Assembly (NCBI GenBank): GCA_026120035.1 | Contig: JALRME010000006.1 | Span: 434,001 to 498,000, forward strand | Direction: 5' to 3' | Length of the DNA stretch: 64,000 nt | DNA from: Coleophoma eucalyptorum | Taxonomy: Eukaryota > Ascomycota > Leotiomycetes > Helotiales > Dermateaceae | Shown: positions 1 to 9,161 of the stretch, piece by piece | How the letters are laid out: every line of letters begins with the position of its first letter | Numbering within the stretch: position 1 is the stretch's first letter | Translations under genes and position numbers: made by a program | Notes under the pieces: model-generated | Databases searched by the model: none | The model's input: only the letters and a program-made list of their open reading frames with translations | What the model was told of the DNA's origin: nothing

Positions 1-434
1 GTCCAAGCTTGCCCACTTCGTTTCCTAGCACAACGCCTGCCACTACAGCTGCTCCAGAGGATCCTAGTCCACGACCCAATGGTATGGGGTTCTTGATGTG
101 CACGCGTGTTTCAACTGGAAATGCACGTTGTCCATGACATCTCAGAACGTATAAGGCAGTTCTTGTAATGAGATTGCTGTCGGCAGACAGCGGTACCTCT
201 TCCTGGCCCTCCCCCTCATAAGTAATGACACAATTCAGAGGTGCCTCGGACTTTGCAGCCTGGCTTATTTCAACCTGTATTTCTAGCCATATTGATAGGG
301 CTAGTCCTATGACGTCGAAGCCTGGACCAATGTTGGCTGAGGAACAGGGCACCTCTGTTGAACAGGTCAGTCGGTATTCAAGGAGGGGTAACGTGCGCAA
401 GATCGGCTCAGTAAAACTCACTTATAGTGATCAT
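1..434 (-). CDS. THR1: Homoserine kinase, 5' part (runs off the left edge)
   Basis: Phosphorylates homoserine in the threonine branch of aspartate-family synthesis; cytosolic GHMP-family kinase. Read on the minus strand: exon 1 is 434-422 (ATG then MITI), intron 421-355 (GTGAGT...CAG, 67 bp), exon 2 from 354 to the window edge. The spliced start reads MITIKVPCSSANIGPGFDVI, the N-terminal signature of homoserine kinases (VPxSSANxGxGFD). Further on PLGRGLGSSGAAVVAG is the GHMP ATP-binding loop, at about residue 95-110. About 122 codons are present; the C-terminal two thirds lie outside the window. It is divergent from ADE5,7 across 438 bp. Identity is secure; the start is supported by the in-frame junction into the conserved K-V-P motif. 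Confidence 0.93.
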
Positions 435-872
435 GATGAAGGGTGAGCTGGAAGGAGAAGCTGAAAGAAGATCTAGAGGGAATCACGTCTAAAGCTGCGT
501 ACGAGTATGACTCCAATTCAAAATCAGGTCAGAATTTGGATTCAGGTACCACCCACCACCCCCGATATTAGGAGCGAGAATAATTTGACGAAGCGGCCGC
601 TGAATTTGTGGTGAAGGTTACCCCACGCTCAGATTCAACTGAAAAAGCGGCGTAGTATTTTGACGGAAGTGGGATCAAGTCTCAGGGGGAAGGTGCCTTG
701 ACTTGCGCAGAGAACCAACGCTGCTTCAACTCTTCGATTTTTTTTTGGAGGGGTAAGGCGGTCAGAATTTTTTGATAACACAATCACTCCCAACCTTCCT
801 TAACTTTTCCCGTCTGCAATTCACTCCCTCCTTGATTTGTGGGTTGAATAACGACAAAAGGGTATACATATC
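435..872. other. Divergent promoter region THR1/ADE5,7
   Basis: A 438-bp spacer between two biosynthetic genes transcribed away from each other. It holds one TGACTC element (508-513), a C-rich tract near 550-560 and an eight-T run shortly upstream of ADE5,7. No open frame here looks coding. Confidence 0.6.
508..513 (+). promoter_or_regulatory. TGACTC element (Gcn4/CpcA- or Bas1-type core)
   Basis: ATGACTC occurs once in the shared promoter. TGACTC is the core recognised by Gcn4/CpcA (general amino-acid control, of which THR1-type genes are typical targets) and, in yeast, by Bas1, which drives ADE genes. Placement between exactly these two gene classes is suggestive, but a 6-mer can occur by chance and the seventh base is C rather than the preferred A. 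Confidence 0.3.
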
Positions 873-3224
873 ATGGAGCCAATTCGCATTCTTTTGGTAG
901 GCAACGGTGGCCGCGAGCACACACTTGCTTGGAAGCTCGCCCAATCGCCTCGAGTCGAGTCTATTATTGCTGTCCCAGGAAACGGAGGAACCTCGACATG
1001 CCCCAAAGTCACCAACAATGAAAGCGTGAAAGCCGATGACTATCCTGGCCTTGTAGCTTTGGCGAAGAAGCACAATGTCAATTTGGTGGTTCCTGGACCT
1101 GAAGCACCTTTGGTGGATGGCATTGAAGGTTTCTTTCGAGAGGCAGGCATTCGATGTTACGGACCATCCAAGTCAGCTGCGCGTATGGAGGGTAGCAAGA
1201 CTTTTTCCAAGGACTTCATGAAGAAGCATAATATCCCAACTGCCGCATACGAAAACTTCTCCGATTACGAAGCTGCACGAAAATACCTCGATACTATCGA
1301 CCACAATGTAGTGATCAAGGCGAGCGGTTTAGCAGCCGGAAAGGGTGTTATCATTCCAACAACAAAGGAGGAAGCACAAGAGGCCTTAAAAGAAATCATG
1401 CTTCAGAAGGAGTTTGGTACTGCTGGTGATGAGGTTGTTATTGAGGAGTTCTTGGAAGGAGATGAGCTCAGCATCCTCAGCTTTAGCGATGGATACACCA
1501 TTCGATCACTACCACCGGCTCAAGACCATAAGAGAATCTTCGATGGCGACCAAGGCCCAAATACTGGTGGTATGGGATGCTATGCTCCAACAAACATTGC
1601 TACGAAAGAGCTTGTCGAGGAGATTGAGCGTACTATTCTCCAGCCTACAGTTGATGGCATGAGAAAGGATCGTTTCCCATTCATTGGAACACTCTTCACT
1701 GGGCTGATGATCACAAAGAATGGTCCGAAATGTCTTGAATACAACGTTCGGTTCGGTGACCCAGAAACGCAAACACTGCTCCCTCTTCTAAGCAAGTCCA
1801 CGGATCTTGCAGAAATCATGATTGCTTGCACAGAGGGCTGGCTCGACGCAGTTTCCGTCGAAGTGGACGCTAAGTCCAGTGCTACTGTTGTTGTTGCTGC
1901 AGGTGGATACCCTGGAAATTATGCCAAGGGAACACCAATGCAGGTAGATACACCAGCAGCTGACACCAACATCTTCCATGCTGGTACAATCGTCAAAGAC
2001 GGACAACTGCAGCAATCCGGTGGACGTGTGATCGCAGCACAGGCAGTAGCAGAGAATCTCGAAGAGGCTGTGAAGAAAGCTTACGTTGGAGTTGACTGTA
2101 TCAAGTTCGACAACATGTTCTATCGCAAAGATATCGCACACCGGGCTTTCAAGGCTGTGGCCACTAAGGAGGCTTTGACGTACGCTTCTGCGGGCGTGAA
2201 TATTGATGCTGGCAATGAGTTCGTGGAGCGAATCAAGAAAGCGGTCGCTTCCACTCGACGAGCTGGAGCAGATGCCGAGATTGGCGGATTTGGAGGCGAG
2301 GTTGATCTGGATGCTGCCGGATACTCTGCTGCCCCAGTCATGGTTGGAGCCATTGATGGTGTTGGTACCAAGCTCATGATTGCTCAAGCTATGGAGAAGC
2401 ATGATACTGTCGGTATCGATCTCGTGGCCATGAACGTCAACGATCTGGTTGTCCAAGGTGCCGAGCCACTCATGTTCTTGGATTACTATGGATGCAGTCA
2501 ATTGAAGCTTGAGAACGCCGCTGCTTTTGTAGAGGGAGTTGCTGCTGGATGCATTGACGCAAATTGCGCATTGGTTGGAGGAGAGACAGCAGAAATGCCT
2601 GGCATGTACCAAAAAGATGACTACGATGCTGCTGGAGCAGCAATCGGTGCCATGTCCAAGGAGCTCCGACTCCCACAAAAGGAGCAGATGATCGAAGGCG
2701 ACGTCCTTCTCGGTCTATCATCAAATGGTGTTCACTCTAACGGCTTCTCGCTTGTTCGACGCATCATTTCTCGAGAGCAAGTCTCATACACTGACGTTGC
2801 TCCCTGGGATAAGTCTACCACCGTCGGACTCAGCTTACTCACACCCACACGTATCTACGTTCGGCCTTTGCTGAAAGTGACCAACAAGAAGTTGATCAAG
2901 GGTCTCTCTCACATCACAGGAGGCGGCTTGACCGAGAACATCCCAAGAATGCTACCGTCCCACCTTGCCGCTGAAGTAGACGTTGCAGCATGGGAGCTCC
3001 TCCCCGTATTCAAGTGGCTAAAGCAAGCCGGAAACGTCAGTGCCTCAGAACTAGGCCGGACCTTCAACACGGGTATTGGTATGGTCGCCGTCGTCAGCCA
3101 AGAGAATGCAAAGCAAGTTGCTACCGAGCTCGAAGCTGCTGGTGAGAAGGTATTTACCATCGGAAAGCTTGTGGCTAGATCTACGGAGGGCTGCGTTTTG
3201 AAAAACACGGATAGCTGGGAATAA
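873..3224 (+). CDS. ADE5,7: Bifunctional GAR synthetase / AIR synthetase
   Basis: Catalyses two steps of de novo purine synthesis: phosphoribosylamine + glycine + ATP to GAR, and FGAM to AIR. The 783-residue protein is encoded without introns. The N-terminal ATP-grasp GARS half (about 1-430) shows GNGGREHTLAWKL, GPEAPLVDGI, KASGLAAGKGV and PNTGGMGCYAP. The C-terminal AIRS half (from about 445) shows YASAGVNIDAGNEFV, GAIDGVGTKLMIA, VNDLVVQGAEPLMFLDYY, LVGGETAEMPGMY, SNGVHSNGFSL and HITGGGLTENIPRM. Length and domain order match yeast ADE5,7 (fungi lack the fused GART domain of animals). The ATG at 873 directly precedes the conserved N-terminus, so the start is firm. Its 3' end faces PDX1. Confidence 0.98.
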   Translation: MEPIRILLVGNGGREHTLAWKLAQSPRVESIIAVPGNGGTSTCPKVTNNESVKADDYPGLVALAKKHNVNLVVPGPEAPLVDGIEGFFREAGIRCYGPSKSAARMEGSKTFSKDFMKKHNIPTAAYENFSDYEAARKYLDTIDHNVVIKASGLAAGKGVIIPTTKEEAQEALKEIMLQKEFGTAGDEVVIEEFLEGDELSILSFSDGYTIRSLPPAQDHKRIFDGDQGPNTGGMGCYAPTNIATKELVEEIERTILQPTVDGMRKDRFPFIGTLFTGLMITKNGPKCLEYNVRFGDPETQTLLPLLSKSTDLAEIMIACTEGWLDAVSVEVDAKSSATVVVAAGGYPGNYAKGTPMQVDTPAADTNIFHAGTIVKDGQLQQSGGRVIAAQAVAENLEEAVKKAYVGVDCIKFDNMFYRKDIAHRAFKAVATKEALTYASAGVNIDAGNEFVERIKKAVASTRRAGADAEIGGFGGEVDLDAAGYSAAPVMVGAIDGVGTKLMIAQAMEKHDTVGIDLVAMNVNDLVVQGAEPLMFLDYYGCSQLKLENAAAFVEGVAAGCIDANCALVGGETAEMPGMYQKDDYDAAGAAIGAMSKELRLPQKEQMIEGDVLLGLSSNGVHSNGFSLVRRIISREQVSYTDVAPWDKSTTVGLSLLTPTRIYVRPLLKVTNKKLIKGLSHITGGGLTENIPRMLPSHLAAEVDVAAWELLPVFKWLKQAGNVSASELGRTFNTGIGMVAVVSQENAKQVATELEAAGEKVFTIGKLVARSTEGCVLKNTDSWE

Positions 3225-3581
3225 GAAAATAGAAATCATCGTTCGAATGGGTTGGGCGTTTGGGGCGATACCAAAAGCATGAGTGTTCATTGGAATATAG
3301 GTCATGATCATCTAGGGATATAGCTTACTTAAATTTTGCGAAAATAAATTCATATGCGAAGCACATCTGCTTTCTCTATTCTGCATGACACTGTGAGGCC
3401 TCTTACCAAAAGGCGTGTACATTCTGGAACATGGTTGGTCGGCGTCGGTCTGATGTAAAGAGCAGTGGCTAAGGGCGATTAGGTCAATCAATGGAGACCA
3501 TGATCTCGGGTCATATGATATCTGCACATGAGGGACATGGGATCATGGACACAAACTTTTGAATTTATCTTAGATGAACCA
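3225..3581. other. Convergent 3' region ADE5,7 / PDX1
   Basis: A 357-bp spacer between two stop codons, expected to hold both 3' UTRs and polyadenylation sites (AT-rich stretch with AATAAA-like words near 3340-3350). No gene seen. Confidence 0.6.
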
Positions 3582-4737
3582 TTACCAGCCTCTACCTTGC
3601 ATCTTTTGTTCAGGTTCCATAGACATACAGTTAATACCTAAGTCCAATAATCAGCACACAAGATTTCTCGCAGCGAATTCCGGTCTAAAGAAGTCACTTA
3701 CCAACCATAGCCTCACCAAGATCCTCACTAACTGCGGCAAGAATCTTGGGGTCCTTGAAGTGGGTAACAGCCTGCACGATAGCCTTTGCTCTCTTGGCCG
3801 CATCACCAGACTTAAAGATACCAGAGCCGACGAAGACACCATCACAGCCGAGCTGCATCATGAGCGCCGCATCAGCTGGTGTTGCAACACCACCGGCCGC
3901 AAAGTTTACCACGGGAAGTCTTCCAAGCTTCGCTGTCTCCTTAAGGAGTTCGTACGGTGCCTGCAGATCTTTCGCGTATACTCGTAGTTCGGCATCATCC
4001 ATGTTCCGCGCCCGAGCAATATCTGCGTTGACGGTTCGCATGTGCCGTACTGCTTCCACCACATCTCCTGTTCCAGCTTCACCCTTGGTGCGGATCATGG
4101 CTGCACCTTCGCTGATGCGGCGAAGTGCTTCCCCAAGGTTGCGGCATCCGCATACGAAGGGTACGCTGAAAGAGTGCTTCTCGACGTGGTGGGCATGATC
4201 GGCTGGTGTGAGGACCTCAGATTCGTCAATGTAGTCGACGCCAATGGCTTCGAGAATCTGGAAATATGTCTATTAGCAATTGTAAAAGAGTATGAGGGCA
4301 GGTCGGAGGATATACTTGGCATTCGACAAAATGTCCGATTCTTGCCTTGGCCATGACGGGGATGGTGACGGTAGCCATGATCTCTCGAATCATCTTAGGA
4401 TCACTCATCCTCGCAACTCCCCCATTGGCTCTGATATCTGCGGGCACACGCTCAAGAGCCATGACTGCAACAGCTCCAGCTTCTTCTGCTATTCTCGCCT
4501 AGTATCTTGGTGAGTCATTGACTTTTGGTGAAGTGCTGCATAGGTGCATACCTGCTCAGCGTTGACGACATCCATAATCACACCCCTAGAGATATTGTAA
4601 GCCTATGCGTGCTGTGCAATTCTGGGGGAAACAAACCCCTTCAGCATACGAGCCAGACCAGTCTTGACAGTAAAGTTGGACTCGCCATTGCTGCTGGAAG
4701 CGGAATTTCCGTCTGTAGCGGGGAGTTCGGAGGCCAT
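3582..4737 (-). CDS. PDX1: Pyridoxal 5'-phosphate synthase, PdxS/SNZ subunit
   Basis: Lyase subunit that condenses ribose 5-phosphate, glyceraldehyde 3-phosphate and PdxT/SNO-derived ammonia to PLP. Minus-strand exons: 4737-4637, 4585-4552, 4498-4316, 4257-3702 and 3637-3582, with introns of 51, 53, 58 and 64 bp. Coding total 930 nt, 309 residues, the usual PDX1 length. Diagnostic segments: [34 protein letters not shown] (first active-site Lys), [37 protein letters not shown] (second Schiff-base Lys) and [19 protein letters not shown]. The C-terminus ends in GRGW, recovered only when the last intron is spliced; without that splice the protein would stop early after MVGK. It faces ADE5,7 and is divergent from the FUN14 gene. 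Confidence 0.96.
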
Positions 4738-5908
4738 GATGGAAGGGAGATCGTTGATCATGGAAATTTGATGAGTTTAATGGAGTGGTTGGAACAATTG
4801 GAAAAATATTTGGGAAGTAGAAAGAAAGATAAATATATCCCAAAACTCAATGACTCTTAGGATATAGAGTGCAGCTAAGGAAAAAAGTTTGAATTGCCAA
4901 ATAACGGCGCGGGTTCCTTCCTTTAGCTTGGCATTACTGACGCATGATGTGACTCGACGAACATCTTAGAGACGCCCAGAAGCTCCAAGTACGCAGACAC
5001 TTAGTCCCTAAGCATTGGTAGAAACCAGTACATGCTCTCGCAAAGCCACGCCCTAATGCTGACTTGCTGGGCGTGGATGATGGAGTGATGACTTGAGCTG
5101 ACTTCCGTCTTCGGAGAGCTCCAGCGCTGTAGGGAAGTGATGAGGTAGACCCGAACAAGGGTCATCCTCTAGAATTCGGACGGACATCTGACATGCGACG
5201 GCTTCCCGCGGTTGAGCTTCTTACCTAAGAGACTGTCCTAGTAGTTATGCCCCGCGATGCCGTTGAGCTGTATTCCATTGGAAGTACCAGGATGTGGAAA
5301 ATGCAATCCCACGGCGTAGCCTTTTTCCATGGGAAACCTTGAACATGACGGTGCTGTACGACCATAGAGTACAACAGCTTTGGCCGGGCCCGAGTCAATG
5401 AAGAGTGATTCGGGATTTGAAAAGAGAGAGTACAGTACGGCATGGCAAAGCAGTTCTCCAGTGTGATGCGTCAGGTACGATCTAGCAACCGATGAGAGTG
5501 ATGATCAAAGTGGATAGAGTGGAGTTGAGTTTACCTCGGCGAGGGTTATTGCGCCCTCTCGAGATTTTACCGTAATCTCCTGTATCCACACTGGGAGCCC
5601 TTTCCCGTGCCGCGTCTCTGGCATCGCACTGGTAGCCTCGGGACTCAGTGCCAGACTCAGGTATCCACTAAGTCGAAGAACGCACGACTTTATACGTAGA
5701 GACATAAGCAACCGAGGGCGAAATCTGGGGAAGATGACGTATATATTTCCATTTACCTACCTTTAGGTAAAATATGCAATGGTAACTTCAGGTACCTGCC
5801 TGGACAACCACGTCTCGTCTTCATTTCTGACCATAGCACACCGTCTTGTTCTTTTACCTTTCTTCAGTATCTTTCAATCCCTTAATTGATATACGTCTCC
5901 TATTTAAG
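4738..5908. other. Divergent spacer PDX1 / FUN14-domain gene
   Basis: 1.17 kb between two start codons. Minus-strand frames of 60-74 codons exist near 4934-5158, 5225-5443 and 5505-5711 but match nothing recognisable and lack linked splice sites. A perfect 7-bp inverted repeat (TTTACCT/AGGTAAA, arms 5752-5758 and 5765-5771) and a TGACGTATATA stretch near 5735 lie 140-175 bp before the FUN14 start. Confidence 0.5.
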
Positions 5909-6482
5909 ATGGCCTCTCTTCTGATGCGACCTCTCTTCCGTCCCGTGCTAGGCCTCGGACTTGGACTCTCTATCTCTGCCTTCCACCTGGCACATCAACG
6001 ACCTCTGCGTATGGACTCTGGCGCCATCCCCTCAACTGCCTTCTCAACCGATTCGTACCGGAGGAACGCAAAAACACCTATCTTTAGCAATGGCACGTTG
6101 AACCCTAGCGCAGTGCGTCAGATCAGTTCTGGTTCCATCATAGGTATGTAACATCATCCAAATGGAAAAAAAGCCTTGTTAATTTAATGTCACTCTCAGG
6201 TTTGTGTGCCGGTTTGGTTGTAAGCACGTTCTCCAGGTCATTGGCTTTACTGCTCGGCTTGTTGGTTGTAGGCGTTCAGGTACGCATGCCAGCCTCTTTC
6301 TGCTCCACCGGGACTAATGAGGGTATCAGGTGGCTTCAAGTTATGGCATCAATCTTCTCCCCTACAACAGACTCCAAAAATACGTCACGAGCATCGATCT
6401 CCGTTCTGCTGTTCAAGATAATGTCGCCTTCAAGGTGTCCTTCGGATCAACCTTTGCATTGGCCGCTTTCACGCAGTTCTAA
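5909..6482 (+). CDS. FUN14 domain-containing protein
   Basis: Small membrane protein of the FUN14/FUNDC1 family, whose characterised members sit in the mitochondrial outer membrane. Exons 5909-6143, 6200-6279 and 6330-6482; introns of 56 and 50 bp. Coding total 468 nt, 155 residues. The N-terminus (MASLLMRPLFRPVLGLGLGL) is basic and hydrophobic. The family core is the Gly-rich helix at the first junction, GSIIGLCAGLVVSTFSRSLA, followed by LLLGLLVVGVQVASSYGINL and a third hydrophobic segment near the C-terminus (FGSTFALAAFTQF). The start is the first ATG of the long N-terminal frame. The stop lies only 86 bp from the convergent aminopeptidase stop. Its specific role in this fungus is not known. 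Confidence 0.88.
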
Positions 6483-6568
6483 ACAATAAGAGTAATCTCA
6501 AAGGCTTCGCTGCAATGTAGTTCCTCCCACGCTGGGCCATGCAATCCTTGCTCGTCTTCTGCTCGCAC

Positions 6569-8769
6569 TTAGATGGGTTGTGTTTCTCGTTCCAACCACT
6601 TCGCTGCTATAGACCCGGCCTCGAAGTATTTCTCAGTCTGAGCATGAATGTGCGCGTGATATTCGTTCAACCAATGTATTTCAGGTCTTGTGAGGAGCTT
6701 TTCGTCGATCAGCTTGCGGCAGTATGGCACCATTGTGACATGTTCAAAGCCCAAGTATGGCTTGTCCCCAAATTTGTGCTTTGTCTCAACCTCCCTGACC
6801 ATGATGATATTCTCGATACGAATGCCAAACGCTCCATCTTCATAGTATCCTGGTTCGTTTGAAATGGTGTTCCCTGGTGCAAGTGGTACCTGCGATGTGT
6901 TAACTCTTTGCAGAGCATGGAAGTGAGGGGTTTGGGAAACCGTCCAGTCAGAACGGGCACTGAAGGTTTTTTGAATAGTGAAAATTTGACAACGTACCTC
7001 TGAATATTGAATCCTGGTTCCAATGCCGATGGGCCCCTCATGAACATTCAAGAAAGAACCGACTCCATGTCCTGTCCCATGTCTGTAGTCGAGACCTTCC
7101 TCCTATGATGGTGTCAGTTCATAAAATTTGCTTCTATGAGAAGTTCATACCCATAGAAACTGTCTAGCTAATGTATCTAGAGCAAAACCACTGGTACCCT
7201 TAGGGAACACAGCCATATCGAGAGCAATGTTGCCTTTCAGAACCAATGTATATGCCTTCTTCTCCATTTCCGTGGGTTTCCCAAAATGAAGAGTTCGTGT
7301 TGTATCTGTAGTTCCGTCATAGAATTGGGCACCGGAATCGCAAAGATAGACTGCGTTTGGGTCAATCACAGAACAGTTACCTCTCTCGGGCTTATAGTGG
7401 ATGACGGCTGCGTTGGCCCCAGTCGAAGATATAGTATCAAAAGATAAGCCAACGAAGTGCTTCTGTTTCGATCTAAACTCTTCAAGCTTATCTGCAGCAG
7501 TGACTTCATCGATTTCTGCTTTCTCAACCACGAGCTGGTGCTCCAGCCATGAAAAGTACTCTATCAAGGCAGCTCCATCACGGATGTGACAGGCTCGCAT
7601 ACCTTCAAGTTCTGTCTCATTCTTGACTGCCTTTGCGTCACCAATTGGGCTGCGAACTTCATCAACCTTAGCTTCACCTCCAAGAGACCGCTTCAGTGCC
7701 CATGAGGTCTTGTTGGAGACCAAGAATTTCTTGATCTTAATCTCACTTGGCCTGTCGGATAATGTGGGTTCCAAAGAATCACTGAGAACCTTGGAGTCGC
7801 TGAAGATTTTGTCGTAGCCACGGATAGAAACCCCATTCTCGCTGAGATATTGTTGTGTTTCAGAGCTCAGCTTGGACATGTCGACATACAGTGTCGCTGT
7901 TGTAGGAGTTATAGCTGCATAAGAAAAGAAGACGGGATTGTAAGGAATATCATTGCCGCGAAGATTGAAGAGCCATGCAATTTCGTCGAGCATAGAAACG
8001 ATGAATCCCGAGCTTTTTTTCTTTTCCAACTCTTTCCGCAGATCTTCAAGCTTAGATTTGATGTCCCTGCCAGCAAATTGAAGTCCAAGTTCCTTCACGA
8101 GCTCGCTGGGCCTCGATGGACGATTCTCGCCCCAAACCATATCGACTAGATTCTCTTCGACAGCTACCAAGTCTTTCCCTCCTCGTTTCTTAATCTTCTC
8201 TGCCAATTTTCGAGCATCTGGTGCTGATATGACTGTAGGATCGACGCCAACAATCTTGCCGCCTTCTGCTTGCTCTGCAGACCATTCTTGCCAGGTCGGA
8301 ACATCTTGTAGACCCTGTTTCAGCAGAAGCCAGTTTGCATCGAGCTGTTTCGCAGCTTGGTTGAAATATCTCCCATCGGTTGCTAGGGCTGCCTTCTCAT
8401 GCGTAATGATGGCACAACCGGCGGAACCGGTAAATCCAGATATGAATTCTCTTCGCGCATCGCATGGAGCAATGTACTCTGAGTTATGAGAATCTTCCGA
8501 AGGTACGACTACATATGTTAGCGGATGATAAATACAAGACATGCCATCACTTACATACTGTAGACGTCAACCGTATGCTTCTTCATCAACTCCCGCAGAA
8601 CAGCAAGGCGTGATGAGGTATCAACAGTCTCCATGTCGTCAGATGGTGGGGTTCTGCTGCAGCTATATCGGAGGTTGAAATTGGTGTAAGCAAAGTTCGG
8701 CTTGCACAGAACAGGTAGAGAGGTTCTGAATGCTCTGATCTTTGTACTTAGAGCACGGTTGAGTCGCAT
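6569..8769 (-). CDS. AMPP: Xaa-Pro aminopeptidase P (M24B metallopeptidase)
   Basis: Removes N-terminal residues preceding proline; dinuclear-metal (Mn) creatinase-fold peptidase. Minus-strand exons: 8769-8559, 8508-7151, 7102-6998 and 6889-6569; introns of 50, 48 and 108 bp. 664 residues from the ATG at 8769, or 619 from the ATG at 8634 (METVDTSS, the usual cytosolic start). Metal ligands are visible in [16 protein letters not shown] (two Asp), [17 protein letters not shown] (His) and [17 protein letters not shown] (two Glu). The extra 45 residues ([20 protein letters not shown]...) are Arg-rich and almost free of acidic residues, like a mitochondrial presequence, so dual start use is possible. 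The 108-bp last intron keeps frame and contains no stop. Confidence 0.95.
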
Positions 8770-9161
8770 TTGTTTTAAATGGAACGTGTCTGATAAAAGA
8801 TTCAAAGAGGAAGCTTGACAAAGAAAGACCTGCCTATACAAGGCTGCGGGTCAAACATAGCACGTGCTCAGCCTGACCATGAATTTGCTGTCACCTCGCC
8901 CATTCGTTGACCGAATACTTCTCCTACTCCCGCATGCTTGAAATGTTCAAACTTTCTATTTCTATTTCAACGCCGTCTTAGCAAGATGCTGATTGTAGAT
9001 ATTGGTGAATCTGACTTCGAAACCCGCCAGTAATGAGTATTCTTGGCCACAAAGGAAAGCAAGCATGAACTCGAATTTTGATATCACTACCAAGTCTAGC
9101 CTGAAAGCAAACCCATATCACTAAAAAAACTACTTTCACTCATCCCTAGTTCGTCTATATT
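8770..9161. other. Divergent spacer AMPP / importin
   Basis: 392 bp between the two start codons. No coding frame or repeat stands out; it presumably contains both promoters. If AMPP translation begins at 8634, the AMPP leader occupies part of 8635-8769 as well. Confidence 0.5.

Noticed and set aside
4934..5711. Chain of three minus-strand frames between PDX1 and FUN14
   Set aside because: No joining splice sites in compatible phase and no protein similarity recognised.
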